Of a stretch of DNA of 64,000 bases, positions 1 through 12,556 are shown in pieces. The notes under the pieces were generated by a model. It saw only the letters and a list, made by a program, of their open reading frames with translations, was not told where the DNA came from and did not search any database. The translations under genes were made by a program, and so were the position numbers. Source of the stretch: Gymnopus androsaceus JB14 (Eukaryota; Basidiomycota; Agaricomycetes; Agaricales; Omphalotaceae); NCBI GenBank assembly GCA_009733575.1, contig ML769658.1, forward strand, positions 1 to 64,000. The letters run 5' to 3'. The first letter of the stretch is position 1. Every line of letters begins with the position of its first letter.

Positions 1-995
1 TTATCATTATTATAACATTCACCATACTCTCACATTTCCTAAAACATCTTAAACACACTTTTGTGGTCTACATACACACATCTGCCCAGCGGTTTTCCGT
101 TAACGCTCATTCCAAATCCAATCAAACTCCCTCCAAACCGTTAAAACGATCCAACAATCCCGTTTCTCAATTTTCGAGAAGCAAACGCGACACATCCTAA
201 CATTATTACTGCTTGTTGAATGTATGATGATATCACTCATCATCTTGGTCATATGATGCTATCAGTCATTGCCGAGGTCATCTTACTCAGCCTCAGTAGT
301 ATCTTAGTAAGTAGCTTTATGGATGTCATCATAGGTCATGCACATAGAACATACTAGAAGGATACTACTATATATGTAACGAATACAGTACTACAGTATA
401 TAAGGACTCCAGTAGTACTGCTAATGATAACAACTTCTACTAGTCTTTTACCTCTCTCTATCTGCTCTACAAGCTTAACCACTTGGTGAGTGCTAGTCAC
501 TGCACCTCCTAGCTTATATGCTGTGCAACAGGTTATGGGCCCTGAGTCCTTCTTGTCATTGTGCTTCACAATGATCAGGTTGCCTTTGGCCCTGTTCATG
601 TACACCTTGAGGGCTGTCCCTAGCCTTTGAGTGTGGCTGGTGATTGCTGTAGGATGGTCATGATGTTGGGCTGTAGCATGAATTCAAGCCCCAAAATTTA
701 CGTACAATACCTTCTTTTCTTTCATGAGCCAGGTACCAGGCCGAGCCTTACATTGCTCCCACCAGTATGCTGAAGAAGGGTTTAAAAGCTTCACAGCTCC
801 CTTATTGATGTGAACCATTTGGCACATTGAATACAATACAAATTTGTATCATGATACATCTTTTTTAGATAGATCTACATATAAATCCCCCCTGATGGCT
901 TAAGTCCCTTAAACAATCAAATGATTGATGTGTACTTAATTGTTGCTGCTCATCATGAAATCTTTCAATCTGCCATACAGGATTTTTTTAGATAG
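1..995. other. Gene-poor left end with one unassigned small ORF
   Basis: I see no recognisable gene. One open frame on the minus strand (354-605, 83 codons, Met at 605) continues upstream without a Met. It reads as a basic segment followed by a hydrophobic tail, and it matches no family I know. Part of the sequence near 600-690 weakly resembles 6960-7070 (shared gatggtcatgatg with similar flanks), so it may be a decayed piece of the same repeat. The rest is AT-rich with no clear structure. Confidence 0.4.
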
Positions 996-2200
996 TGTGA
1001 GACCCGGTGCACGAAACGGATCTCGAACCAATGTATCCCGAATGTCTTGCACCTAGATGTAGGTGGAGACCAAATGTGACCACCCGGGGTAACCGTGCCG
1101 TAAGGTGGGTCTGGACAGTATTATGAGTGTTGTACAGAACAGTACAAGCCTCAGAGGTGCAAGGAACAGTGTACAGGTCACCCGATGACGTAATCAGGAG
1201 GAAGCGGGTGGTATTGTGGTCCGATGACCAGAAATGAGTGGAAGCGGATGGAATATGGATGAAGGGGTGGTCTAAAAAGGTGTAATAAGTCCAAATATGG
1301 TTAATGCGGGTGGAATACAGCAAATGCGGACGGAAATAGCGTGGGAGCGGGTGGAATGGGGTGAAAGCGGGCGGAAATAGCATGGGAGCGGACGCAATAG
1401 TGCAAAAGCAGATGGAAATAGCATGGGAGCAGATGGAATAGGGTGAAAGCGGATGGGAATAGCGTGGGAGCGGACGGAATAGCGTGGGAGCGAATGGAAA
1501 TAGCGTGGGAGCGGACGGAATTGAGTGAAAGCGGATGGTGCCAGAGGTTCTAGAGGTAGCAAAACCCAAATAGGAAGCTCCTGGGGAGCTTTGGTCATAA
1601 AGTTGTAAACGGAGATAGAAGACAGTGAGCTCCAGATGTAGATTTTGTATCTACGGACGGAGCCTTGCAGTTAATGCAGATGACAGTGAGCCTTTGAACA
1701 GAGCTTGGAAGGCACAACTGGTTAGAACAGACAGAAACAGAGAGACAGAGACAGAGACAGAAGCGAATGGATTGATTCAGTAACAATGGTAATAACAGAC
1801 TAGGGTACAAGGACTTGGGGTGTCTACTTATATACTGTAGGGTGGCTGTGTAAGTCGTCGGGAGGCCTGATGGATGGTTATCAAGTGTGGGAGGCACCTG
1901 GGAGGCAGGATAACTGGTAATCACATGTAGAAAGTGCCCGGCAGGCAGAATAAATGGTAAATAAGCATGGAAAGCGCCCGTGCTTTAGGTAATGAGTGCG
2001 GGAAGTATCCGCGGATGGTCAGGAAGCGTGGGAAACATCAGCGGGCGGATAGCGGATGCAGGGAGTGTCTGGAAATGAGCCAAGGCCTGACAGATAGATC
2101 TTAGATACATCAGATGCTCAGATGGAATGACTGAGATCTAATGATGGAAAAGCAATCATTGGTTACCATGTGTACAGGTGACACGTGGCATGAGCCTGAT
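996..2200 (+). repeat. Putative 5' LTR / leader of a decayed copia element
   Basis: The segment starts TGTGAGACCCGGTGC and lies directly upstream of the copia gag start near 2275. It contains a TATA-like cttatatact near 1828-1837. No second copy is found downstream of the RT/RNase H remnant, so the element is 3'-truncated, or its right LTR is lost, and the boundary cannot be proved. The right edge is a guess: a primer-binding site was not identified with certainty. Confidence 0.35.
1300..1538 (+). repeat. 20-21 bp minisatellite
   Basis: About twelve imperfect copies of a 20-21 bp unit close to cgtgggagcggacggaatag are arranged head to tail. Variants alternate gcgtgggagcgg and ggtgaaagcgg. 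The array produces long spurious open frames on the minus strand, which are not genes. It lies inside the putative copia LTR. Confidence 0.75.
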
Positions 2201-2241
2201 TTGGGTTTCATAGCCGTTTAATAATAACAGCTACTGATCAG

Positions 2242-3404
2242 TTGTTTTTTACAGATCAACCCAATTTTTTCGAAATGTCTTCCACATCTTCCACCCTTAA
2301 CAACACATCTGGTCTCAACAGTGTTCCCATGCATGATGGTAGTAACCAGACTGTTTGTGCTGCTGGTATGAAAGCCTATCTCTGGTTTGCCAAACTTTGG
2401 CCCTATGTTGATGGGACAAAAACCAAACCTGTGGCTCCGGCAGATGAATCCGATGACCCCAACTACTAAACCAAATTTGATGCCTGGAATGAAGCAGATG
2501 AGCAAGCCATTGGCACCATCCTCATGAAAATTCCCTATCAATACAATCACCTAGCGACTAAAGCAAATGGTGATGATAGGAATTCCAAGGAACTTTGGGA
2601 AGCTATCAAAGCTCAATTTGGTAAAACAGGTATTACAGGTGTTTATTTGGAGTTCCTTTCTGCCATCCACTTCCATGTTGAGGAAGGGGAAAATCCAGTT
2701 CCAGCCCTTGGGAACCTGACTTCAATCATTCAGTGTTTGACTGAATCAAACATCAAACTTGATGGTAATTTGCAGGTTCTACTTTATCTTGCAGCTCTTC
2801 CTAGTTCATGGGAAGGGTTCAAGACTTCGGTTCTCACCTCTTGTACTGGCAATAACTGGAATGTTTCAATCATTTTGACTTTGATCAAAAATGAATGGAA
2901 TTGTTGCAGCACCAGGCAGAAAATCTCCCTTCAATCTTGGATTAGTGGCATTAAATGCCACTGCTTCAATCCCAATTGGAAGAAACAGAAGAAGCAGCAC
3001 GGCAAAGGCCAGCAGCAGCAGGACCAGCAATTTGGTTCTTCTTCTCAGCCAATAATGGAAAGAAGTGTGGATCCTGAGGAGGTAAGAAGTACAAAGGGAA
3101 GAAGAAGGCTTTTGAGTCAGTTGAAGTTGCTCAAGCTTCTGTTGCCCCTAATGACTTCAAGATGGAAGCTGAACCCTTTGAGACCATGGAAGCTTTGGAG
3201 TTTGAATACAAGGACCCCTTCATGCAGTGGCAAGTTAATTCTTCTTTACTAAAATCTCCTGACTCATTAAAATTGCAACAGAATAATTTGATAGCACAGA
3301 TCACACAAAGCCAAAATGGCCATTCGGACTTATTTCTACCGCCACTTGTATTTTTAATAAAAATATTCTGTTTGCTGATGTCAAAGATGAGATTGCCGCT
3401 TTAA
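2242..3404 (+). pseudogene. Ty1/copia Gag remnant
   Basis: This is the Gag-like N-terminal region of a copia polyprotein. The first Met compatible with Gag is near 2275 (MSSTSSTLNN). The reading frame is stopped by TAA at 2467-2469 and continues in the same frame to about 3050. There a frame change is needed to follow the lysine-rich tail that precedes the protease (3162-3404 frame). The segment with EAIKAQFGKTGITGVYLEF and a helical, Trp-containing stretch is typical of the UBN2/copia Gag family. An intact CCHC zinc knuckle is not visible. With a stop and a frameshift the gene is dead. Confidence 0.7.
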
Positions 3405-3424
3405 GCGCAAAGTATAAAGAAGAT

Positions 3425-5090
3425 ATCTGGATCTTAAATTCAGGTGCATTAATACATACCATGCCATATAAGTCGGATTTCACAGAATTAAAACAATTAG
3501 AAAAACCAATAGAAATCCAGACTGCTGATAAGCGGTCAAAGACTTATATTACGCATGCTGGAGTTGTTCTCATCAAACATACCAATGAAAATAATGTCAC
3601 CCAAATTACCAAATTGGAACCAGTATTTTACCAACCACATTCACCATATTGTCTTCTCTCACAAGGCAGCATCTTGCGCCATGGCTATTATGCCTATGCT
3701 GATGAGAGGAAAATGTCACTTAGGTTTAAAAGCAATCATAAGGTCTTCATGACGTGTTACCCCATGAACTTGTCAGATGCTCTACATTGGCTAAAAACCA
3801 AAGTAGTAAAAAGCAAGATTGACCTTTTTAAGGATTTTATTCCCAAAAACATCAGAATTCCAAAAAATCTGATTGCTCATAAAACTATTGACTATGATAT
3901 ATGGCATCGTTGCCTTGGAAATCCTTCTAAAGATGTTTTACGACATGCGTCTGAGGCAACAGATGGTTTTCCTAAAGTAAATATCTCAAATGAGGACAAA
4001 GAAGTATGTCCTGGTTGCGCTAAGGAGAAAATAACCCAGCGCACTTATCCCAATAGTGAGAAATGTGCAGAAAAACTCTTTGATTTAATCCATATGGACA
4101 TTATAGAGTTTCCCACTGTTTTGTATCATAAGCATAAATATGTACTGAATATCCTTGATGATCATTCATCATATGGTGCAGGATACCTCCTAGCTGCCAA
4201 ATCTGACATATTCAAAGCATTCAAGGAATTCTACAATCTTGTGGACCTCCAAGACGCTATCAAAATAAAACAAATAAGAGTTGATAACAAATTTGTCACT
4301 AAGGATTTCAGACAATTTTGCCATGATAAAGGGATCATACAGGAACATCGGCTCCATATGAACACCAGCAGAATGGGAGAATCAAAAGATTCAACTGTAC
4401 AATCCATGAGAAATCGAAAGCCATGAGGCACATGGCCTGCTTACCACCTTCCTGGTGGGAATTAGTGTTCAAACTGCATATGTTTTCTATAACAGGACAC
4501 CTATGCGCTGCTGATGGGATAAAAATAGAAATTGCAAAACACCTTATGAAATCAGATATGGGAAGCCCAATGTGTCCAAATTTCAGACTTTCGCATGTGC
4601 TGCATATGTGTATCATCCAAAGGAGACTCGCCCAAACAAGCAAGCTCCAAGATCAGAAGTAATGATTTTTATTGGCAATACACAGAGAATGAATGCTTAT
4701 TGTTTCATGCACACACATAATAATTCAATTGCAACTTCTTCCAATGCCATATTTGATGAGTGCTGGTTTCCACACTGCTCAACATCAAAACCTACAGTTG
4801 ACGTTAACAATAATGTTTTTGAAGAGGATTCTGAACCATCCGGGACCGCTCCTGATGATAATGTTGAGGATGATGACCCTGAGTTTCCTCCTCCGCCTAA
4901 TCCTCCTGCTCCGATAGAACCACAAAATAATGATGTAAATGGAGAAGGAGATGAGGAAGTAAGAGGAGGGAAGAGGTACCTGATCAACATGGTGTGGATC
5001 AAGGGGGAGCTGGTGCTATGCAACCACCTCCAAATCCATTCAATCCTGGAATGGAACCTGAACCAGCACCAAGAGTAAGACACTCTGAAA
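3425..5090 (+). pseudogene. Ty1/copia protease-integrase remnant
   Basis: The frame around 3425-3465 encodes WILNSGA, where copia proteases have WILDSGA, so the catalytic Asp is replaced by Asn. From 3461 the ORF carries the GAG-pre-integrase segment (WHRCLGNPS ... CPGCAKEK; a zinc-finger His is replaced by Asn in GNPS). The integrase core follows (MDIIEF, then ILDDHSS, then RVDNKF). The region of the third catalytic acidic residue is crossed by a frameshift near 4370. The downstream frames (4423-4662, 4572-5078) hold the integrase C-terminal part and an acidic, proline-rich linker. Several frame changes make this non-functional. Confidence 0.8.
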
Positions 5091-5441
5091 GAGCATGAGT
5101 ACCTACCCAGAGACCTGGAAATATTTATGGTGATACACCTCCTGCCAAGATTGGAAAAATGCTGGTCGATCTCGTAATATTGGTTCTGATATCAGATGGA
5201 ATCATCAGATTTATGATGATCAACCTGAAGCCAGACCTTCCTGGCAAAGGCAACCTGCTCAGCAACAGCCTAGAGCAAATAATCCTGTTCCTGACCCACC
5301 TTGGGAGAAAGTATAGATGGACGCGGAAGTATTGATTATATTTCCCAGTTGGCTCATGAAGGGGGAGTAGCTTTCCTGGACTATTTGCTTTCTCAGGCTC
5401 CTGAAAATAAGGAAACAGTTTGAAACTGGCAGTTTCATGAT

Positions 5442-6516
5442 TTGATGCACCTTCCTGTAAAGGACCGGCAACCATGGCTTGACAAATACAAAGAAGAGAT
5501 TGAATGTCTAGTCAAGCAAAAAGTATTTGAAATAGTTGATCAACCCAAAAATAGAAATGTCATAAAGAACAGATGGGTCTTTGATATCAAGTCAGATGGT
5601 TGGAAACAATCTAGACTTGTTGCCAGGGGATATTCTCAAGTAGAAGGAGTGGATTATGACGAATTGTTCTCTCCTGTTGTCTGTTATGAAACAGTGCAAG
5701 TCTTACTTGCACTAGCTGCCCTAGAAGATTGAGAACTAGAGGCACTGGACATAAACTGCCATTCTATAAGGCAAATTGGACAAGGAGATCTATATGGAAC
5801 AACCTGAAGGCTTTGTCAAGGATAGCAGCAAGGTTTGGAGATTACGCCAATCTCTTTACAGCCTGAAGCAAGCTGGTTTGTCCTGGTGGCATGCTTGTAC
5901 AAAGTCGATGACCCAGGATCTAGTCTTCAAACATTGCGCTTCAGATGCCAGTGTATATGTTTACAAAGAAAACAATAAGACTGTAATTGCAATCATCTAT
6001 ATTGATGATGTATTGTTCATGGGAAATGACAAAGAACTTGTCATGCCCAAGAAGAGCAAATTTATGCAATGTTGGGAGTGCCGCAACTTGGGTATAGCAC
6101 AGGAGTTCTTAGGCATGTGCATTCTGCATGACAGATTTAAGTGGTGTTTGACCTTAGATCAGTCAGAATATTTTTAAAAGATTATAAGCCAGGAGTACCA
6201 ACAAGTGATTGGCTCCTTATTATATCTGTCACTTGGAACAAGAGCCAACATAGCCTACCATGTGGCAAAAATGTCACAATATTCAGCAAATCCTTCTCAG
6301 GATCATCTGAACAAGGCTTATTATATTATTCGCTACCTTATAGGTACCGCTGAATATTTTCTCATCTATGATGGGAGATCTGGAGAAGGCTTCTATGCCA
6401 ATTCAGATTCTGATCATGCATCAGATCCAGATACACATCAATCCCAAACTGTATATATTCTCATTGAACTGACCAAGGGAATTGTGTCCTGGACACATTG
6501 TAGGTATTATATTTAA
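5442..6516 (+). pseudogene. Ty1/copia reverse transcriptase / RNase H remnant
   Basis: The order of motifs is that of copia RT. There is a start with IKNRWVFDIK and RLVARGYSQVEGVDYDELFSPV (5442-5732), and a second frame from 5776 with EQPEGFV, RLRQSLYSLKQAG and the catalytic YIDDVLF near 6000. A third frame (6205-6516) has SLLYLSLGTRANIAY and the start of RNase H (FYANSDSDHASD). At least two frameshifts and one stop separate the parts, and the RNase H domain ends early. No LTR follows. Strand and motif order agree with the Gag and integrase pieces upstream, so all belong to one truncated element. Confidence 0.85.
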
Positions 6517-6706
6517 AAAATGGAGGTCTGAAACCTGCTAAAAGTTGCTGTAGAATCAATTTTTTGCCTGGGGGTTTGTCTCTGTATGTACACTACATTA
6601 TGCACCCAATAGATAAAATAAAAGAACAAAAATTATGAAAACAATTTAAAAAGAATAGGGAAACATAGCACATTTAAGGAGCTCTATGGCCGAGTATTTC
6701 TATCCC

Positions 6707-6964
6707 CTATGTTCTCTGATACTTGGCAAAATGTGTATTATACACTGGGGGCAAATTGTAGTGCTTCTGTACATTATTTTCTATCTCTTCCTCCTCCTCC
6801 CTTGTACTCTCACCTTCTTCTTCTTCTTCATCTAAAATCTCCGGAGGCTCACCATCAAATGAGTCAATAACATCCCTAGAGAGACTTGTTACACTCTCCT
6901 CACCATCTGAACCCTTGATCAAAGCAACATTTCTGTTACCACCCCTACCCTGACCCCAGCCCAA
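6707..6964 (-). pseudogene. Acidic ORF, possible distal part of a pogo-like element
   Basis: This 85-codon open frame begins with a Gly/Arg-rich stretch (WGQGRGGNRN) and continues into a strongly acidic Glu-run and a tail without known motif. It sits left of the hAT element whose insertion split the surrounding sequence. The pogo-like transposase N-terminus (12098-12556) lies on the right of the hAT on the same strand. Joining the two sides at the target duplication gives no single open frame, so the link to the pogo element rests on position only. Confidence 0.3.
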
Positions 6965-7272
6965 CCTTGAGTGCCCCCTCCAGTACCATAGGGTCTACCT
7001 CTGCCACATCCATGCCTGGCTTCCTTCTCAGTATCTTGATGGTCATGATGCTCCCACATTCAATTCAGGTCCCTAGTGATGTGCTGGCCCGGCTTTGGCC
7101 TGTGAGCCCCGGCTTTGGCCCACAGGCCCTTGGCTTTGGCCTGAAGAAATCGAAGCCGGGCCCTACTAGGACGGCTCTGGCTTGGCCCGGCCTGGCTTTG
7201 GCCTAAGCCGGGGCTTTTTAGTTTAAATATATTTACGAAAGTCTCGCAAAATCGTATTGGACAACTATTATA

Positions 7273-10200
7273 CTATAATACTACCTCAAAGATCTCAGGG
7301 TCTTTGCAGTCATCATCATCAACAATAAGCTCATCCCAAGACCGAGATTCTTCAGGGACAACTTTACCCTTGTCTTCCAGAGCGTCAGACATACCATCTG
7401 CCTCCAATACCAACATTGAGAGCTCCAAATTCGATGTTGGTGGAGGCTCACAGAAGAGCAGGTCCTGGCGATACCAGCATTTCAAGAACTGGAGGGCTTC
7501 CACAATATCCCCCTTCAGGCAATTGCGACGCTTAGTAATAGTGATTCCTGCAGATGAAAAGGCTCGCTCGCTGGAAACTGATGAAGCCATGATGGCAAGG
7601 TAGTCCTGTGCAAGTGAGGCCCATACCGGGTACCACCCAGCGTTAACCTAAATGAATACATAGTAAGCATCATGCATGAAAACAAAACAGAAAACGAGCA
7701 CTCACCCCCCACCATGAGACGAGGCTCATGTTTTCAGGCATTGTCTCCGTTTCGCTAAGGTACCTGTTGAATTCCTTCAACCAGGGTTTGTCGGGATCAC
7801 CCTGCGATTGTACCGGAGAATCTTCATCGTCTTCATCATCAGAGAGCTGGCGAAGCAAGTTGTCACGTTTGCACTTCTTGTTACTATGCTGTGGCTCGCA
7901 GCTGGCTGCTCCTGTACTATACATTTCATACCATCGCTCCTTGAACTATGACGATTGCTCAATACCGCAGCACCACTATAAGATGAATTGAAGAAAACTT
8001 ACAATATCTTCCGCTACTTCACGAACCTCATCCTGCAAGGCTTCATCCCAGTGTTTCTTGAAGTGGTTGGTCTTCTCTTCGGGGTTTAACACTGCCAAAC
8101 GGGGTGAGTAAAAAATCTGAAAACAAAGGGAGAAACTCACACATGGAAATAATGTATGCCTGGTTATCTGTGATTTTCTCATAGTACTCCTCAATCTTAG
8201 CAACCCCAGCTTCAAGGGCCGCATGAAATGGAGCGTACTTTCCACGTGATGATCGGGTGCTCCATGCGCGATGCAAAGCTTCAAGGGCTGGGATGCCAAT
8301 GTGAAGAGAAGGTTCTTTCTCGGATGAGAAAGCTTGTTGTGCGTTGTCGGCATGCTTCAAAGTATTAAAAGGTGAGAACGAGCACATGATAGCATAGCAA
8401 TTTCATACCGTAAGAAGGCCAAGGAAGTTGCCAAGACGCACCCACTCATCTGAATTGAGCTGCAGCGAATCAATCTTGCGACACTTGGCAAGGTTAGGCT
8501 CGGCCATAGCTATCTCATATACAAACGTATCCATATGCTGCAATAGTATCAGCATTGAACAGATATAGGACGTTGAATTTCATACCTCCCGCAACTTATC
8601 AGCACGATAAATCATCAAGTAGGTTGACGACCAGCGAACAGGCATGTCAATCAGTAGCTGGAGTGGGCTACATTGAGATCGGAGCTGAATTTCCTTTAGC
8701 AGCTGCTTTTGTTTAGCAGAAGAGCGAGCCTACAAAGATGTGAGCAAAAAAACAATTAAATTAAATTAAATTAAATGTATAAGCATGAGCTTACCTTGAC
8801 AGCAATGGCGCGAACAATCCCAACTTCATCACGGATTATGGTCTCACCACTGTCGTCAACCGTTTCAGTATCTGGCTCATGTTGGTCGGGTTTCGCAGGA
8901 TCATAGTGCTTTGAAGTACTGTATGTCTTGATAACGGCTTGTGTAGCGAGATTGATAACGTGAGCAAGACACCTAAAGGTGGATATTAGAAGAATCGCGG
9001 TTCAGAGGAGAAGTATTACATACCGGAGACGATGTAGCGCTGCGCTGCCAAGGCTTCATTCCAGCACGTGAAGCATGTGCATTAAGTAGAGGTTCCAATG
9101 CGGTGCACATAGTATCGTTGTTGGTTCGCATTGTCACATGTAATCCAGCCAATCTATGAAAGCCTCATTAGTATATTGGTCACTGTCAGTAGAACAATCA
9201 GCACCTTGTGGATGATACCAACACGAAGCAAAGATTTTGAAGAGAGCATGCCCAAGACAAACACCATCGTGCGCGGTATTCATCTGCGTGAATCCTAAAA
9301 GAGCCGACTGCTGTACCCATACCCCTGGAGATGACTCCTCAATCCAATGACCAGTAACGGCGAAATATGCATCGCCATTGGATGCTGACCACGCATCGCA
9401 GGTTGATGAGATAAGACCTTTGACCGCATTGCTCTATTCGAAAAAAATTTAACCAATGAGCCAAAAGAGAAATAAAGTTAACCTACATTGAGGCATTTGC
9501 GCAGGTCAGTGAGATTCTTTTTGAACCTTGCAATTATATATGCTCTGGTTGCCTTACGATTGGGGATGTTGACACCATGGGCTACTCGAGAGGCAATATC
9601 GATCATTTTATGAAAAGATGGGTGCTCTAAAGCATCAATTGGCTGAAGCGGATTTGATCATTTATGGGCATCGAGAAGAAAAGAAAGGGAAAAAAAGAAA
9701 CTTACCTGGTCCGTACTGACAAGCCACTCGATTGCCGCTTCACGGAACGTAGCATCGGAGTAAGGAATCCTGGGCTTGACCTCTGGCTTTTCTTCCAAGT
9801 GTGGATCAACTGTCGATTGTTTGAGCTTGGCGGATGCATCCTGTGCAGTGACTTTGCGAGCTGCAACAACCTTTGGAAGCATGGACAAGAAATTGTTCTT
9901 TTTGCACCATTGTTCGTATAAGGGCTAAACCAATGATTGAGGAATAGTCACAAGATATTCAATTGGCAAAAAAAAACATACCGCATGGGCTGATTCCAAG
10001 TGCCGGCGTAAAGTTGTCACTTCATTTACAAGTAGTTTCTCCGACTTGCTTTGTCTGCAAAGAAGAAATCAAGAAGCGGAATATCAGCGAATGTAATAGA
10101 TACGCACGAGCATTTGGGACACTTCCTCTTCATTTTCCCATCTATCTTCCGTGGTGCATCGAAGAACGCATCCACATCTGCCCTCTTCTCCCGAATTGAC

Positions 10201-10698
10201 AACTTTGCTGAAATATCCTGATCTTTGAGTTCTTTGTCCGAGTCATCTTTGAACTCTTCAGGTACAATGGTGGTCTTAGGCCAAGAGACATGAGCTAAGA
10301 TTAATATATTAATTTCAAGCCATGTCGGCATGCAATACTAATTAGTACTTGCCCTTCTTTAGCCTGGGCTGTTGAGCGCTCTCAGACTCTGATCCCGAGT
10401 CTACAAGCTCTGGTTCATGTGTACCGGTTGGCTGTGTCGCAGTAGTGGATTTGCTGCTGGGATTGGGACTGGTAGTAGTAGGAGAACGGGAGCGAACAGC
10501 TGTGAGAGAGTTCCCACTCTCTGTCTGCTCGTTGGGGATAAATTTGGATTTGGCTTTAACTTTCTCAGACTCGGCAGCAATTACCGCAGCCCGATCACGC
10601 GCTGCCGCATGTGAAGGTAGGATCTCTCCTATGTTGTCAGAGGAAGTTATTTTGTGTGTTGGCGCTGGATTGCGCACTGGGCGTGAGGGCGCACTCAT
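7273..10698 (-). CDS. hAT-family transposase (BED finger, dimerisation domain)
   Basis: This is a multi-exon gene with short introns, starting MSAPSRPVRN at 10698 and ending at the stop 7273-7275. A Ser/Pro-rich N-terminus is followed by a BED zinc finger (VDAFFD..., CPKC near 10110, then a GTGCGT...TTGCAG intron, then LRRHLESAHA near 9990). The RNase-H-like core follows, with TCDAWSASNGDAYFAVTGHW near 9350-9410 and NNDTM near 9110. Next come PVRWSSTYLM near 8610-8640 and a helical middle. The C-terminal hAT dimerisation domain near 7500-7640 has YPVWASLAQDYLAI, SSERAFSSAG and RRNCL. It would excise and insert the element in the nucleus. No stop or frameshift is evident in the exons I could read, but I did not verify every splice junction. 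Confidence 0.85.
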
Positions 10699-11874
10699 TT
10701 TTTTGAAGGAAACACAATTATGAGCATAAGAAGTTACGAGTTACAACTACCAGAATTATCTGTACAGTTCCAGTGCTTCCATTTCTCACCTTTGAAAACC
10801 CGATCTCCGTTTTTCTGCTCTTGATACAACACCATGCAATCTGTCTCAAATGATATCTGGACCTACAACTTGAGCACACCACCTATATCTGGTATTGCTG
10901 TTATCAATGCCGAATCTACTGCTGAGGCTCTTCATCACCGCATCACGAACGAGGTAATTTTAACACTAATTCATGTGCCATCAATTGATTTATCTTTGAT
11001 AGCAATCTTTTATTGCCATTTGCTGTGTCTGCCATATAATTCAGAATCACATTCAGCACACTTGTTTGACAGAATTCCGGTATGTAGCTTTTCTATTGGC
11101 GATATGGGCTGATCTCATCATTAATAAATCTCAGAACCCCAGCTGTTCATGCTAATCGTTGAACCCAAATCAAGAAACGCATTAGCCGAATATTTTCAAA
11201 AGTTGTCGAGGTTGTGGAGGCAGTTTTTTGCTGCGGAACTGTCAATTCTGATGTCGAAAGTATCCCATCACTCTTCAGCACAAGTACCAATAGTGTAGAT
11301 ACTGAGCGTACACTTTCTTAGATTCAGATATAACATTTTCCGAATCTTACAATATATGGCCTGCTCGTTCCTTCTGAAGGGTTTAGCAGGCTGTGTAGTC
11401 CACTATGAGATTCTAGAGTTTTAGTATAGACAATTATATATATAAGTTTTGGGCTCGGCGCTTGCAGGACAGCCTTTCTGCAAGCAACGTGGCTCAACAC
11501 CCTACTGCATACAGAACTCCTGCTTTGAACCAGCAAAACTCTTTAAGAGCAAGGAATCTGGGTGAGCAAAGATACCCACATTGCGGATGGAGCCCAGGTT
11601 AGTAGACTGAAAGTTTCCAAATACGGATTGTTCAATCCCCAGGGATTGAACGATCCATATGTGGCATATCTAATCAATGAGATAGAAAGATAAACTTTTC
11701 CGGAAAATTGGAAAGAAAACTCATACGACCCGTTTTGCATAAAAAGCCCCGGCCCTAAGCCCCGGCCTAGGGCTTTCTGAAATTGAGGCCGGGCCAAAAG
11801 CCCGGCTTTTGATGGCCTGTCTTGGCTCGGCTTGGCCCGGCCCATGGCTTTCAGGCCGAGCCGGCACATCACTA
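10699..11874. other. Non-coding 5' part of the hAT element
   Basis: This is about 1.2 kb between the transposase start and the right terminal inverted repeat. A plus-strand ORF at 10834-11112 has no recognisable domain and is probably fortuitous. The last 140 bp are rich in GGCCCGG/AAGCCCGGC subterminal repeats, the expected transposase-binding zone. The transposase promoter should lie here, but I could not point to a definite TATA box. Confidence 0.5.
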
Positions 11875-12097
11875 CAGGTCCCAGGATGTCCTGTAAGGAT
11901 TTCATCCTTACTCTTGCCTTTCCCGCCGTCCTCCTGCTTGTTCCTGTCCGCTCTGCATGCATATACGAGTCTCACCTCAAATCCTCCTGGGCTCAAAACA
12001 GTTTTTGCTGATGTTGATGTTATACAGAGGCTTTTGAATGTGGTCAATCTTCAGAGAGGTTTGTTTTTAGCTGACCAAATGCAATGGAGAGAATTAA

Positions 12098-12556
12098 TCA
12101 CAATCCAGAAAACTTTTCCAACCTTACCGGGTCCCTCTTGGCAGGACTTTGCACAACCTCCTTCTTTTCACTTGGAGCAGTTTTCAACTTGGGAAAGTGC
12201 ATCATGTATTTCCAAATCCATGTCTTCCTGACAGTCTCATTACTCCCTCTTTCTGCAAGGATGTCATTTGCACAGGCAATAATGATTTTATGAGTGACAT
12301 GAATGCCAAAATCATCAAGCCCTTTAAGCCAATCCCGCATTTCCTGTTTCTCAATTGCACTCAATTTCTGGAAAGGTTTGTGAGCTTCTGCAAGACTCTT
12401 GTATCCATGGTCACAATGCCACAGTGATGATATAGCAAGTCCCTGTTGTTGTGCTGCTGTAACATACAAGCTTCCACTTTTGCAGTCCTGAACAGCACCA
12501 GAGATGACATTTTTGCGTGCATTGATTACTAATCTCTTCCTCTGGCCTTGTACCAT
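12098..12556 (-). pseudogene. pogo/CENP-B-like transposase N-terminus
   Basis: This 152-codon open frame has the layout of the DNA-binding part of fungal pogo-type transposases. A pipsqueak-like HTH comes first. The motif LSAIEKQEMRDWLKGLDDFG follows, and then the CENP-B/Tc5 HTH signature ending in KTWIWKYMMHFPKLK. The frame stops at 12098, and the catalytic DDE/DDD part is not readable downstream. Between 12097 and the hAT duplication at 11882 only broken frames occur. It is therefore a fragment of an old element, later hit nearby by the hAT transposon. Confidence 0.65.

Larger units (their letters stand above)
7074..11874 (-). mobile_element. Complete hAT transposon with 8-bp target duplication
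   Basis: The element is 4801 bp and is flanked by identical 8-bp repeats CAGGTCCC at 7066-7073 and 11875-11882. The ends are inverted: left tagtgatgtgctggcccggc, right (reverse complement) tagtgatgtgccggctcggc. Subterminal copies of GGCTTTGGCC/GGCCCGG are present at both ends, as is usual for hAT. It carries one multi-exon transposase gene on the minus strand and about 1.2 kb of non-coding sequence before it. Its ends and gene look intact, so it may be a recent, potentially autonomous insertion. It landed in repeat-derived sequence next to a pogo remnant. Confidence 0.92.

Noticed and set aside
988..1598. Long overlapping minus-strand ORFs across 988-1598
   Set aside because: They are produced by the 20-21 bp minisatellite, whose unit lacks stop codons; the translations are repetitive and have no domain.
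10834..11112. Plus-strand ORF inside the hAT element as a second element gene
   Set aside because: It has no domain, no splice support and lies in the non-coding upstream part; probably chance.
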